A DNA stretch of 64,000 bases from Mesorhizobium sp. L-8-3 (GTDB taxonomy: Bacteria; Pseudomonadota; Alphaproteobacteria; Rhizobiales; Rhizobiaceae): positions 8,309,501 to 8,373,500 of the forward strand of contig NZ_AP023262.1 in NCBI RefSeq assembly GCF_016756615.1, given 5' to 3'. The first letter of the stretch is position 1. Each line of letters opens with the position of its first letter. The notes beneath the pieces are model-generated. The model was given only the letters and a program-made list of their open reading frames with translations, had not been told where the DNA came from and made no database searches. This document shows positions 1-8,819 of this stretch, piece by piece. Made by a program: the position numbers and the translations under genes.

Positions 1-4
1 GCAT
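1..4 (-). CDS. Start of a gene leaving the window (5' codon only)
   Basis: An ATG lies on the minus strand at 4-2. It is preceded by a strong Shine-Dalgarno sequence GGGAGG (complement of 11-16) at a spacing of six bases. The gene follows the ketopantoate-reductase-like gene by about 93 bases in the same direction, so it is probably the next member of the 13 kb operon. Nothing of the product is visible. It could be one of the partners the operon lacks here, such as an E2 acyltransferase or E3 dehydrogenase. Confidence 0.5.
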
Positions 5-97
5 GATTTTCCTCCCTTGCAACCAACGGGTCGGAAGCCGTTCGGGCGCATTTGTTCAGGGGGACCGAATGCTTCTTCCCGCAAGGGGATATTCTGC

Positions 98-1150
98 CTA
101 AACCCGACCGAGGTAAATAGCGTCCCCGGCCGCGCGGACGTCCTCGGGCGCCAGCCCGGGCGGCCCCTCGCCTTTCGCCTCTGCGGCGCGCACCAGCGCC
201 GCGATGCTGCGCGACAGCGGAGCGTCGGCGCCCGAGGCCATCGCCAGATGCACGATCGCGCCCTGGAACTCGTCGATCTCGGTCGGCCGTCCGCGTTCGA
301 GATCGTCCCACATGGACGACCGCGCCCTGGGATCGACGGCCAGCATGCGCCGCGCGAGCAGGCCGAACAGGATGTCGGGCAGGCGCAGCACGACCGGCAG
401 CAGCGCGGGCGTCGGCCCTCCGGCCCGCGCCGGCTTGATGCCCGCCTTGCGCATCACCGCCAGCGCCTCGGCGATCTGGTCCGCCAGCAGTAGCCGCCAG
501 CGCCGATCGGCAAGCTGGGTGGCAAGAGGCAGGCCCGACAATGCGTTCAGCGCATTGTTGAGGTTGAGCAGGAGCTTGCCCCAGAGCACCGCAGCCATGT
601 CGTCGCTTTCTCCGACGGGAAAGCCGTCCACGTCGAGGAAGCCCGCGAGATCGGCCGCGCCCGCCTCGATCAGGCAGCGCCCGCTCGTTGTCCTGTGAAA
701 TGTCGGAGCGCCCGCGCCCTCGGTCGCCTGAACCACGTTGAACGGCACCATGCCGGCGAGAACGACGCGACCGGCGCCGAGCCGCGACCGCAGGACCTCG
801 CCGTTGCGGACGCCGTTCTGCAGGCTGAGCACGATCGCGTCGGGCCGCGCATGGGCGGCGATCAGCCCCGCCATCTCTTCCGTCGCTCCGCTCTTGACCG
901 TGACCAGCACGATTCCTGCATCGCGCAGCGCCAAGGCAGGGTCGTCGGTCACGCTCACCGTCCCGGACGCGACCTTTCGGCGACGACCGTCGAGATCGAC
1001 AACAAGCAAGCCTTCCCTTTGGATCGCCGTCACCAGGCGAGGGCGAGCGAGCAAGGTCACGTTACGGCCCGTGAGCGCCAGGCAGCCTCCCGCGTAGCAA
1101 CCGATGCTGCCCGCACCCGCGATCGTCACCGGCATCCTGGTCTCGAACAT
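98..1150 (-). CDS. Ketopantoate reductase-like (PanE/ApbA family) dehydrogenase
   Basis: A 350-residue protein of the 2-dehydropantoate 2-reductase family, which interconverts 2-oxo and 2-hydroxy acids with NADP(H) in the cytoplasm. The N-terminus carries the Rossmann glycine motif AGAGSIGCYAGG directly after the start. The middle has the typical QNGV segment, and WGKLLLNLNNALNAL holds the conserved lysine and asparagine of the C-terminal helical domain. A start at 1135 (MPVTIAG) would put the glycine motif nearer the N-terminus and is equally possible. It is the last complete gene of the minus-strand operon, 65 bases after the amidase. Because it sits with transport and amidase genes, it is more likely catabolic than the biosynthetic PanE. 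The substrate is not known. Confidence 0.8.
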   Translation of the reverse strand: MFETRMPVTIAGAGSIGCYAGGCLALTGRNVTLLARPRLVTAIQREGLLVVDLDGRRRKVASGTVSVTDDPALALRDAGIVLVTVKSGATEEMAGLIAAHARPDAIVLSLQNGVRNGEVLRSRLGAGRVVLAGMVPFNVVQATEGAGAPTFHRTTSGRCLIEAGAADLAGFLDVDGFPVGESDDMAAVLWGKLLLNLNNALNALSGLPLATQLADRRWRLLLADQIAEALAVMRKAGIKPARAGGPTPALLPVVLRLPDILFGLLARRMLAVDPRARSSMWDDLERGRPTEIDEFQGAIVHLAMASGADAPLSRSIAALVRAAEAKGEGPPGLAPEDVRAAGDAIYLGRV

Positions 1151-1215
1151 GTCGTCGCCCTCGTCGTGATAGTGCTAAGGTGCCTCCCTCGAAACGGCAA
1201 TGCCGGGCACGTAAT

Positions 1216-2634
1216 CTACAATGTGCGCTCGAAAGCCATGCCCATCGCGAGAACATGGCGATCGGCCCCGATCCAGCCATCGATCTCAATCCCCACGGGC
1301 AGTCCTGCTCGGGTAGTTCCTACCGGAAAGCTAAGCCCAGGGAGGCCGGCATTCGCTCCTGGATCGGTATTGCGGATATAGGTGTCGAAGACTTTGGCAC
1401 GACCCGTAGCAGGTATGTCCAACTCGCCGAACGCATTGGAAAGATCGATCGGGATCGCCGGCACCGGCACCGTGGGGAAGATCAGGCCGTCGAGGGCATG
1501 ATCGCGAAAGGTTGCCTCATAGAGTGCGCGGAGTGCGGGTCTGTGGACCGATATCGCCCGCCGGTATTGCTCCGCGAAGGCCCCCGAGAGCACCGCCTCG
1601 AAGGCCGAGCGGACGTCGGGGTTGACGATGCTTCCGGCGAGTTCGGCAAGGTCCAGATCCGGCCGGCCTCCAGCAGCGAGATAGGCAGGTATGTCGATAG
1701 CCGGTTCGTGCAGGACGACCGGGGCCGAGACCTTCTCCCACAGCGGGCGCAGCCCGGGCAAGGAAACGTTGCTCAGAACCACGCCCAGTCCTTCGAGATG
1801 CGCACAGAACCTCCGGCAGATAGCTTCGACTTCAGGGTCAAGCATCTCCCAGAAACTGTCTGGCAAGCCCAGACGCAACCCGTCAAGCCGCGCCGGGGCG
1901 GGTGCGGCCTTGCCGGTGATCGCCTCATCCAGCAGCGCAAGATCGCCCACCGACACGGCCATGGGCCCGACCGTGTCGTTCGTGCGGCTTATCGGAAGGA
2001 CGCCATCGACCGGGTAGCGCCGCTCGGACCCACCATCCCCGACCGAGGGTCGGAGACCGGCGATACCGCAAAGCGCTGCCGGAATGCGGATAGAGCCAGA
2101 CGTATCCGTCCCCAAACCTGCCGGCACGATCCCGGCCGCGATCGCCGCCGCGGTTCCCCCGGAAGAACCGCCGGTGATCCGGTCCGGGTCACAGGGGTTA
2201 CGCGCCGGCGGGAAGTCCGGGCCGAAATTCGTGTTGGTGATGCCGAAGGCCAGTTCATGCAGATTGGTCTTGCCGATCACGATCGCACCGGCCTGCTGCA
2301 GGCGGCGCACCACGTGCGCTGTCCGGTTCGGCCGGAACGTGGCCAGTGCTCTTGTGGCCCCGGTGGTCGCCCAGCCTTCGATGTCGATGTTGTCCTTGAC
2401 GCAAACCGGCAATCCGGCAAGTGCGGGCAGGCACTCGCCGTTGCGACGAGCCCGGTCGACCCGCCGCGCCTCCGTCAATGCGACGTCCGCCTCGATCGCG
2501 AGAAAGGCGTTCAACTTCGCGTATTTAGAAGCCCTGCCCAGTGCCTCGGAGACAACATCCTCGGCCGTGACCGTACCTGACCTCAACCGCAGGACCAGTT
2601 CGCTTGCGTTCAGATGTCCTTTGACAGCCGTCAC
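1216..2634 (-). CDS. Amidase (amidase signature family)
   Basis: A 472-residue amidase-signature hydrolase that would cleave a carboxamide to an acid and ammonia or an amine. The Ser-cisSer-Lys triad is present: the lysine in VCVKDNIDIEG, the cis-serine in the GGSSGG loop and the nucleophile in TDTSGSIRIPAALCG. The length is normal for the family. No signal peptide is seen, so it acts in the cytoplasm on material brought in by the neighbouring ABC transporter. Its start overlaps the livM-type stop codon by four bases, which suggests translational coupling. This is one of two amidases in the operon; their sequences differ clearly, so they probably have different substrates or act at different steps. 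Confidence 0.9.
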   Translation of the reverse strand: MTAVKGHLNASELVLRLRSGTVTAEDVVSEALGRASKYAKLNAFLAIEADVALTEARRVDRARRNGECLPALAGLPVCVKDNIDIEGWATTGATRALATFRPNRTAHVVRRLQQAGAIVIGKTNLHELAFGITNTNFGPDFPPARNPCDPDRITGGSSGGTAAAIAAGIVPAGLGTDTSGSIRIPAALCGIAGLRPSVGDGGSERRYPVDGVLPISRTNDTVGPMAVSVGDLALLDEAITGKAAPAPARLDGLRLGLPDSFWEMLDPEVEAICRRFCAHLEGLGVVLSNVSLPGLRPLWEKVSAPVVLHEPAIDIPAYLAAGGRPDLDLAELAGSIVNPDVRSAFEAVLSGAFAEQYRRAISVHRPALRALYEATFRDHALDGLIFPTVPVPAIPIDLSNAFGELDIPATGRAKVFDTYIRNTDPGANAGLPGLSFPVGTTRAGLPVGIEIDGWIGADRHVLAMGMAFERTL

Positions 2635-3647
2635 GCCAACTTCTCCTCTATCGAACTCGCGCTTCCTGTGCGCCGCCCCTTACCGAGAAGCTTCTCGGCC
2701 AGGCCAATCACCCCATTGGGCATCAGCACGACACAGGCAACAAGAATGGCTCCCATCCCGATATCGCGCAGATCGCCGAATTCGCGCATCGCCTCGTCGG
2801 CCAGCATCAGGATCACCGCGCCGACAACCGGCCCCCATACCGTGCCGACCCCGCCGACGATGATCATCGATAGAAGAAACAGAAGATGCGAGAAGGAGAA
2901 GACCACCGGCCCGACCACCCCGGTATTGACCGCATAGAAGGCCCCGGCCAGCCCGGTGAAGAACGACGACAGGCCAAAGATCCAGAACTGGTACTTGAAC
3001 CGGTCGATCCCGCGGGCGGCGGCATAGGTCGGGTTATCGCGCAGCGCCTGGAAGGCAAGTCCCATAGGGCTGCGGATGACCAGGATGGAAAACACCATCG
3101 CCAGCGCCAGCAACGTGAGGCCCGCATAATAGTTTCCGACATAGAAGCCCGACCCGAACATTTGACGAAAGCCCAAATCTCCGAAGCGCGCGAACCCCCT
3201 TACCCCGCCCATCAAAGGCATGCAGCCGGAGGGAGGATTGGTGAAGCAGTCGGTGTCGTTGACGATCAGCACGAAGATCACCTGCGAGACGCAGATCGTG
3301 AGCAGGGCCACATAGGGCCCGCGCAGCCTCAGACAGGCCAAGCCGAGAACGATGCTGACCACGACCGAAAGCAAGGCCCCCGCCGGCATGGCCTGAAGCA
3401 TTGAAGCACCGAAATAATATCCCAACATCGCCGTGGTATAGGCGCCCACCGCAAAGAGAGCGACCTGCGCCAGCGAGAAGATACCTCCGATGCCGAAGAC
3501 CAGGTTCCATTGCACGACGACGGTGGCCCAGATGAAGAAGAACGTGGTCTGGGTCACCGTGTAACGCACACCCGAGACGAGGGGCAGGAGTGCGGCTCCC
3601 AGCGCGAGAAACGCACAAACGAGCAGATCCCGACGTTTCGCGGTCAT
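2631..3647 (-). CDS. Branched-chain amino acid-type ABC transporter permease, LivM family
   Basis: A 338-residue inner-membrane protein with about ten hydrophobic segments. It has the LivM hallmarks FGIGGIFSLAQVALFAVGAYT near the N-terminus and GLAGAFYAVNTGVV and GGVGTVWGPVVGA toward the C-terminus. It pairs with the LivH-type permease encoded just upstream, with a four-base overlap, to form the membrane channel of a HAAT-family importer. Such systems take up amino acids, amides, urea or other small polar compounds. Substrate choice lies in the periplasmic binding protein at 6054-7361. Confidence 0.92.
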   Translation of the reverse strand: MTAKRRDLLVCAFLALGAALLPLVSGVRYTVTQTTFFFIWATVVVQWNLVFGIGGIFSLAQVALFAVGAYTTAMLGYYFGASMLQAMPAGALLSVVVSIVLGLACLRLRGPYVALLTICVSQVIFVLIVNDTDCFTNPPSGCMPLMGGVRGFARFGDLGFRQMFGSGFYVGNYYAGLTLLALAMVFSILVIRSPMGLAFQALRDNPTYAAARGIDRFKYQFWIFGLSSFFTGLAGAFYAVNTGVVGPVVFSFSHLLFLLSMIIVGGVGTVWGPVVGAVILMLADEAMREFGDLRDIGMGAILVACVVLMPNGVIGLAEKLLGKGRRTGSASSIEEKLA

Positions 3648-4522
3648 AGCCGAACCCCTTGGCTGCGGCCAAACACTCCGTGCGGCCTCCAGATCAGAAC
3701 GACGATCACCAGCATGAGCAGAAGGGCGAAGCTGAACCGCACTCCGAGCGTATACTGTACGACCGCCTCGAACAGTCCGACGAACAGCGCCGCGGCGACG
3801 CTGCCCGGGACGCTGCCGAGCCCGGCCACGACACAGATGATAAAGGCCTTCATCATCGGATCGGCGCCCATGTTGGGCAAAAGGCTCGAAAGCGAAGAAA
3901 TGGTGATCCCCGAGACCGCGGCGAGACCGCCGGAAATCGCCAGCACCAGCGCATAGACGAAGCCGATGCGCACCCCCATCAATTGGGCGGCATCACGATT
4001 CTGGGCGGTGGCGCGGATCGCGCGCCCTGTGCGGCTTTTCTGCAGCATAAGCCCGAGTCCCGCCATCAGCACCATGGCCGTACCGAGGATCAGCAGGTTC
4101 TGATACGGCAGATAGACCTGCTCCCAGGCGACCGCGCCTTGCACTGCGGCGGGCTGAGGCTTCGGCTGCGGACCGAAGAGCCTGAGGATGACGCTTTCCA
4201 ACACGGCGCCCACGCCGATGGTGGCAATGAAGATACGCGTCTCGAAATTTGCCGAGCGCAGCATCGGCCGTGCGACCAGGTGATAGATCACGGCCCCCAC
4301 GGCGGCGCAGACAGCCACTGCGAAAGCGACGCCCAGGAGCGGATGGATGTCCAGGGACTGCAGCGCGAAATAGGAAAGGTATCCTCCGAGCGCGAGGATC
4401 GCGCCATGACTCATGTTGAGCATGTTCATGGCGCCGAAAACCAGCGCCAGACCCACCGTCGATATCGCATACATCGCCCCGAGGGTCAGGCCGGAGGCAA
4501 GGATCTGAAAGATGACGTCCAT
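3644..4522 (-). CDS. Branched-chain amino acid-type ABC transporter permease, LivH family
   Basis: A 292-residue membrane permease beginning MDVIFQILASGLTLGAMYA. The frame is open 84 bases further upstream, but this ATG falls four bases after the stop of the ATPase gene and gives the usual LivH N-terminus. Family motifs are visible: GLALVFGAMNMLNMSHGA in the first third and VVAGLGSVPGSVAAAL near the end. It forms the heterodimeric channel with the LivM-type protein encoded next. The overlap and spacing pattern shows the transporter genes are translated as one unit. Confidence 0.92.
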   Translation of the reverse strand: MDVIFQILASGLTLGAMYAISTVGLALVFGAMNMLNMSHGAILALGGYLSYFALQSLDIHPLLGVAFAVAVCAAVGAVIYHLVARPMLRSANFETRIFIATIGVGAVLESVILRLFGPQPKPQPAAVQGAVAWEQVYLPYQNLLILGTAMVLMAGLGLMLQKSRTGRAIRATAQNRDAAQLMGVRIGFVYALVLAISGGLAAVSGITISSLSSLLPNMGADPMMKAFIICVVAGLGSVPGSVAAALFVGLFEAVVQYTLGVRFSFALLLMLVIVVLIWRPHGVFGRSQGVRL

Positions 4523-4526
4523 CGCC

Positions 4527-5240
4527 TCAGGCTCCCAGATAGGTTTCGAGAAGTTCCGGCCGCCCCGCGAGTTCGGCACCGGCACCGGCCCAGATGAGGC
4601 GGCCATGATCGAGAAGGTGGACGCGGTCGGCTATCCCGGCGGCACGCATGGCGTTTTCCTCGACCAGAATCACGCTCAGCCCGGTCCGGCGCAGGGCGGC
4701 CAACACCTCGTAGATCTGCTCGATCACGATCGGAGCCAGGCCCAGCGAGGGCTCGTCGAGCATCAGTATTCGCCCCGAGGCCATCAGCCCGCGACCGATC
4801 CCGACCATTCGACGCTCGCCCCCCGAGAGCGTGCTGGCGATCTGATGCCGGCGGTCGCGCAGCTTGGGCAGCAGGGCAAAGACCTCGTCGAGGCGCTGAC
4901 GTTCGTGCCTTGCGGCCGCGGGCAGATAGCTGCCCATGCGCAAGTTCTCGAGTACGGTCATCTCGGGGAAAAGCAGGTCGCCCTGCGGCACATGCACGAC
5001 ACCGTTCGCGACGATCGCCTCGGGACGAAGTCCGTCGATGCGCCTTCCGGCGAGATGGATCTCTCCCGCGCGAGGGCGGACGAGCCCCGAGATCGCACGA
5101 AGGAGCGTGGTCTTGCCGTGACCGTTCGGCCCGATCAGCGCGGTGAGAGAACCGCGCTCGACCTCAAGCGAAAGATCCCGCAGCACGATCTGCGAGGCGT
5201 ATCCGGCGCGCATGTTCCGGATTGAAAGTTCAGAAGGCAT
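4527..5240 (-). CDS. ABC transporter ATP-binding protein, LivF family
   Basis: A 237-residue ATPase subunit of the HAAT importer. Walker A is GPNGHGKTT, the signature is LSGGERRMVGIGRGL and Walker B is RILMLDEPSLGLAP, followed by the switch histidine region. The start MPSELSIRNMRAGYAS is chosen because it matches the LivF N-terminus and overlaps the end of the LivG gene by eleven bases. The in-frame extension upstream runs inside livG and is not family-like. It works as a heterodimer with the LivG-type protein on the cytoplasmic face of the LivHM permeases. Confidence 0.92.
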   Translation of the reverse strand: MPSELSIRNMRAGYASQIVLRDLSLEVERGSLTALIGPNGHGKTTLLRAISGLVRPRAGEIHLAGRRIDGLRPEAIVANGVVHVPQGDLLFPEMTVLENLRMGSYLPAAARHERQRLDEVFALLPKLRDRRHQIASTLSGGERRMVGIGRGLMASGRILMLDEPSLGLAPIVIEQIYEVLAALRRTGLSVILVEENAMRAAGIADRVHLLDHGRLIWAGAGAELAGRPELLETYLGA

Positions 5241-6048
5241 GGCGAACCATCCCCTCGGCCTTGCCGGCGGCCATCGCGGCCACGTCGCGGCCCGCCTCCT
5301 TGCCGAGATAGACTTCGACCACTCCCGGGTCATGGGCCAGCCCCGTTGCGCTGCCCTCGTAGAGCTTGCGCCCATGATGCAGGATCATCACCCGGGTCGA
5401 AAGCTGGACGAGAAAGCGCATGACATGCTCGATCAGCACCACCGTGACGCCGGAGGCGGCGACCTCCGCCACTACCTTGGCCACCTGATCGATTTCGCGA
5501 TGCGTGAGACCTCCGACCGGCTCGTCGAGGAGCAGGAGCTTCGGCTGCATTGCCAGGGCGCCGGCGATCATCAGAAGCTTGCGGTCGATCACTGTCAGCG
5601 TCGCCGCCGACTGCCGGCCGCGCCCGACAAGGCCCACGCGCTCCAGAGCATCGTCCACCGCCGTTTCGACCTCGGCCGAAAAACCGAGACCCGGCATGAT
5701 CCGGTTGCGGCGGCCGTAATAGGCCGCCACCCTGATATTGTCGCGCACACTCAGACTGTCGAAGCCGGTGTTGAGCTGGAACACCCGGGCCATTCCGGCG
5801 TGACAACGTCGGACCGCGGAGTCGCGTGTGACGTCCCGTCCGTCGAGCAGGATCTGCCCCGAAGTGACGGTGGTCTGGCCCGAGATCATCTCGAACAGCG
5901 TGGTCTTGCCTGCACCGTTCGGTCCGCCGATGCCCAGGACCTCGCCGGCGGCAAGGTCGAAGCTCAGATCGCCGACCGCGACCAGCGAGCCGAACTTCTT
6001 GGTGACATTGCGGCACGACAGGAGCGGCTGTTCGCTCGTCTTTCCCAT
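5230..6048 (-). CDS. ABC transporter ATP-binding protein, LivG family
   Basis: A 272-residue ATPase of the HAAT importer. It starts MGKTSEQPLLSCRNVTKKFG, five bases after the stop of the binding-protein gene. It has Walker A GPNGAGKTT, the typical LivG insertion with ARVFQLNTGFDSLSVRDN, Walker B KLLLLDEPVGGL, and a C-terminal tail LVEVYLGKE-like (here VVEVYLGKE). One deviation: the ABC signature reads AATLTVIDRKLLMIAGAL, without the LSxG serine-glycine pair. Degenerate signatures do occur in LivG proteins, so it can still function with LivF. Confidence 0.9.
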   Translation of the reverse strand: MGKTSEQPLLSCRNVTKKFGSLVAVGDLSFDLAAGEVLGIGGPNGAGKTTLFEMISGQTTVTSGQILLDGRDVTRDSAVRRCHAGMARVFQLNTGFDSLSVRDNIRVAAYYGRRNRIMPGLGFSAEVETAVDDALERVGLVGRGRQSAATLTVIDRKLLMIAGALAMQPKLLLLDEPVGGLTHREIDQVAKVVAEVAASGVTVVLIEHVMRFLVQLSTRVMILHHGRKLYEGSATGLAHDPGVVEVYLGKEAGRDVAAMAAGKAEGMVRHAF

Positions 6049-6053
6049 GCCGC

Positions 6054-7361
6054 TCACCCCTTGAGCCACGGCGGCAGCCGGAAATCGGCTTTGGCATAGG
6101 GCCAGGGCGCGATCAGCACGGGCTCGCTCGTGTGGTCCTGTATCTGCAGGAACTGATGCGGCATGCCCAGCGACGGGTCGTCCACCCCGCCGGGATAGGA
6201 GGCGGCGGCCTGCTGTCCCGGGATGAAGCGGGTCGTACCGATCACCCCGCGATGGATGAGCGAGCGGATCCGGTCGGCTACCTTGCGGTTCTGCACATCG
6301 TCTCCCGGCTCGCCCGAGCCACCGGCAAGTGCTGCCGCAGTGGCCCAGATCCAGGCTGCATTGTAGGATTGCGCGCCGGAATTGTGTCCGGCATCGGCAC
6401 CGAAGCGCTCCTTGTAGCGGCGCTCGAAATCGAAACCGATCTCGTCCTGCAGCGCGCCGATGACGGTGGAGAAGACGACTCCGTTCGCGGCAGGCCCGGC
6501 GATATCGCGGAAGGACTTCACCGAAGGACCGTACTGCATATAGATCAGGCTCGGTGTCGGATTGTTCATGAACTGGACCATGAACTGGGCGAGATCCGCC
6601 GGGAAATAATGGGTCACGACGATCACCGCCGGTGGATCCTGCCGCAGCTTGGCCAGCGTCGGCCCCCATTCCGAAATGGGCACATTCACGGTCTCGTAGA
6701 GGCTGACTTCCCAGCCCTGCTCGCTCGCGCCGTCACGCACGACATTGGCGATGTTCGATGCATAGGTTCCCGCGGAAAGGATGATCGCGAGCTTGTTGTT
6801 CGGTCGCGTATAGGAACCGCCGTCGACCAGGGAGGACAGGAATTTCAGCAATCCGGTGCCGTACCAGGTTTCGGCCGGGTCGGTCTGGAACGACCCGAAA
6901 TAGCGTTCTGGGTCGGAGGACACCAGGACACCGTGACCGCTGGACGTGTCATTGTGCATGTAGATGATCCCGGCATCCGCGATGGCGTCCTGCACCGCCG
7001 AACCCGATCCGGTGTTGTATCCGTTTATGACAGCGTGGACGCCGTGACGGTCGATCAGCCGCTGGACGGCCTGCACATTCGTCGCATCCCCCATCTGCTT
7101 CGTATCTTCGAAATAGGGTTCGAGCGGTCGCCCCAGAACGCCACCGAGAGCATTGATCTCCTCGCAGGCGAGGAGAAGGCCGTTGCGGAACTCCACCCCG
7201 TCGGCGGCCGCGAAATCCGTAAGCGGCGCGGCTTGTCCTATGGGGATCGGCGAGCCGCCCGCTTGAGCAGCAGCGCCATTCGCGCCGGCAAGGAGAGCGG
7301 CACTGCCGGCGAGCAGCCCCGCACCCTTGAACAAGTTTCTGCGATGGAGCCTGTGTTCCAT
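6054..7361 (-). CDS. Periplasmic substrate-binding protein of a HAAT importer (AmiC/urea-type), Tat-exported
   Basis: A 435-residue type I periplasmic binding protein. The N-terminus has a twin-arginine signal (RRNLFKGAG) followed by a hydrophobic alanine-rich stretch, so export would be by the Tat route. The mature part begins at GSPIPIGQAAPLTDFAAADG and contains INALGGVLGRPLEPYFEDTK, the usual opening of amide, urea and branched-chain amino acid receptors. It precedes its two ATPase and two permease genes in one operon and follows an amidase gene. An amide or an acylated amino compound is therefore a reasonable ligand class, but the exact ligand cannot be read from the sequence. Confidence 0.9.
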   Translation of the reverse strand: MEHRLHRRNLFKGAGLLAGSAALLAGANGAAAQAGGSPIPIGQAAPLTDFAAADGVEFRNGLLLACEEINALGGVLGRPLEPYFEDTKQMGDATNVQAVQRLIDRHGVHAVINGYNTGSGSAVQDAIADAGIIYMHNDTSSGHGVLVSSDPERYFGSFQTDPAETWYGTGLLKFLSSLVDGGSYTRPNNKLAIILSAGTYASNIANVVRDGASEQGWEVSLYETVNVPISEWGPTLAKLRQDPPAVIVVTHYFPADLAQFMVQFMNNPTPSLIYMQYGPSVKSFRDIAGPAANGVVFSTVIGALQDEIGFDFERRYKERFGADAGHNSGAQSYNAAWIWATAAALAGGSGEPGDDVQNRKVADRIRSLIHRGVIGTTRFIPGQQAAASYPGGVDDPSLGMPHQFLQIQDHTSEPVLIAPWPYAKADFRLPPWLKG

Positions 7362-7391
7362 TTCATTTCCTCCCGATTTGCATGGAGTTTG

Positions 7392-8819
7392 CTAGAGAAG
7401 AGGTCTGGACAGCGCCCATGGGTTCGCGGTCTCCAACTGGCCCGCGACGTTGAAGAGCACTGCCTCGTCGTTGAGCCGCGCGGTCAGCTGAATGCCGATC
7501 GGCAGGCCGGCGGCGTTCCTGTCCATCGGAATACTGGCCGAGGGCAGCCCGGTGACGTTGCCCGGAGCGGTAAAGGCGAAGGAATCGAGCACGCGCTTCC
7601 ATGCCTCCTCGCCGCCCAGCGCGCCCGCATCGAAGTAGCCGAGCGGCGGCGGAGCAAAGGCCAGGGTCGGCGAGAGCCAGAGGTCGTGGATTTCGTAGAA
7701 CCCACCCATCGCGCGGGCCATGCCCTGGAAACCGACCAGATCCCGGATGTAGTCCACTGCCCGCCGGGTGATGCCCTTCGAAAAGAGATACTGGTTGAAG
7801 GGTTCCAGATCCCGCACCAGCAGTTCGGGGTCCTGGCCGCGGGCGGCGGCGATGGCGCTCAGGCCGCGGGTCACGGTCAGCGGCCAGAAGTCGCCCAGGG
7901 CGGCGCGGAACGCCCGCCCGTCGAATGGCAGGGTGACCTCCTCGACCTGATGGCCGAGTTCGCGCAGAAGCCCTGCCGCATGTTCGACCGCCGCCACGCA
8001 TTCGGGCGCAACGTCGGTGCCGTCGGGAGCAGCAAATGTGACACCGATCCGCAGGCCCTGACGCGGCGCCTCGAGCTCATCAAGGAAGGGACGAGCGGGC
8101 GGGGGCGCGATATAGGGGTCGCCCGCCAGCGGGCCTGCGGTCGCATCCAGGATGGCAGCACTGTCGCGCACGCTGCGGGTGACCACGTGTTCCGCGGTAA
8201 TCCCGCCGATGGCTTCGCCGACGTCCGGCCCCAGCGTGACCCGCCCGCGCGAGGGCTTCAGCCCGAAAAGGCCGCAGCAGGACGCGGGGATGCGGATCGA
8301 GCCGGCCCCGTCATTGGCATGGGCGGCTGCGACATAACGGGCGGCGACCGCCGCCGCTGCCCCGCCCGAAGAGCCGCCCGGCGTATGGGTGATGTTCCAC
8401 GGGTTACGGGTCGCGCCGCGCCAGACCGGCTCGGTCGTTCCCATGGTGACCATCTCCGGCACATTGGTCTTGCCGAGCGTCACGAAACCCGCGCCCCGGT
8501 AACGGCTCATCAGCGCGCTGTCATGGTCGATGACATTGTCTTCCAGCAGGCGGGCGCTGCCGGTGGTTGGAGTGCCGGCCATATGGCAGTAGAAATCCTT
8601 GACCAGAAAGGGCACCCCTCGAAACGGGCCATCGGGCAGGCCGGACTTCGCGCTGTCCAGAGCCTGGCCGAAGAAGCGCTGCGTCACCGCATTCAGTACC
8701 GGCTCGCCGGCCTCGATTTGGGCGATGCTCGCCTCGACCAATTCGGCGGGGCTGACCTCGCCGCGCGCTACAAGCCCAGCCTGTGCGGTGGCATCGAGTT
8801 CGAGAATTTCCTGTGTCAC
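7392..8819 (-). CDS. Amidase (amidase signature family), second copy in operon
   Basis: A 475-residue amidase-signature enzyme. The triad is intact: the lysine in FLVKDFYCHMAGTPTTG, the cis-serine in GGSSGGAAAAVAA and the nucleophile in NDGAGSIRIPASCCG. The motif before the nucleophile reads AAHANDGAGS, where most family members have a GTDxGGS sequence. That variant is seen in a subgroup acting on acyl-amino compounds, but substrate assignment from it would be a guess. The gene overlaps the aminotransferase gene start-to-stop by four bases and is followed by the binding-protein gene 30 bases later, so amide hydrolysis and uptake are expressed together. Confidence 0.88.
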   Translation of the reverse strand: MTQEILELDATAQAGLVARGEVSPAELVEASIAQIEAGEPVLNAVTQRFFGQALDSAKSGLPDGPFRGVPFLVKDFYCHMAGTPTTGSARLLEDNVIDHDSALMSRYRGAGFVTLGKTNVPEMVTMGTTEPVWRGATRNPWNITHTPGGSSGGAAAAVAARYVAAAHANDGAGSIRIPASCCGLFGLKPSRGRVTLGPDVGEAIGGITAEHVVTRSVRDSAAILDATAGPLAGDPYIAPPPARPFLDELEAPRQGLRIGVTFAAPDGTDVAPECVAAVEHAAGLLRELGHQVEEVTLPFDGRAFRAALGDFWPLTVTRGLSAIAAARGQDPELLVRDLEPFNQYLFSKGITRRAVDYIRDLVGFQGMARAMGGFYEIHDLWLSPTLAFAPPPLGYFDAGALGGEEAWKRVLDSFAFTAPGNVTGLPSASIPMDRNAAGLPIGIQLTARLNDEAVLFNVAGQLETANPWALSRPLL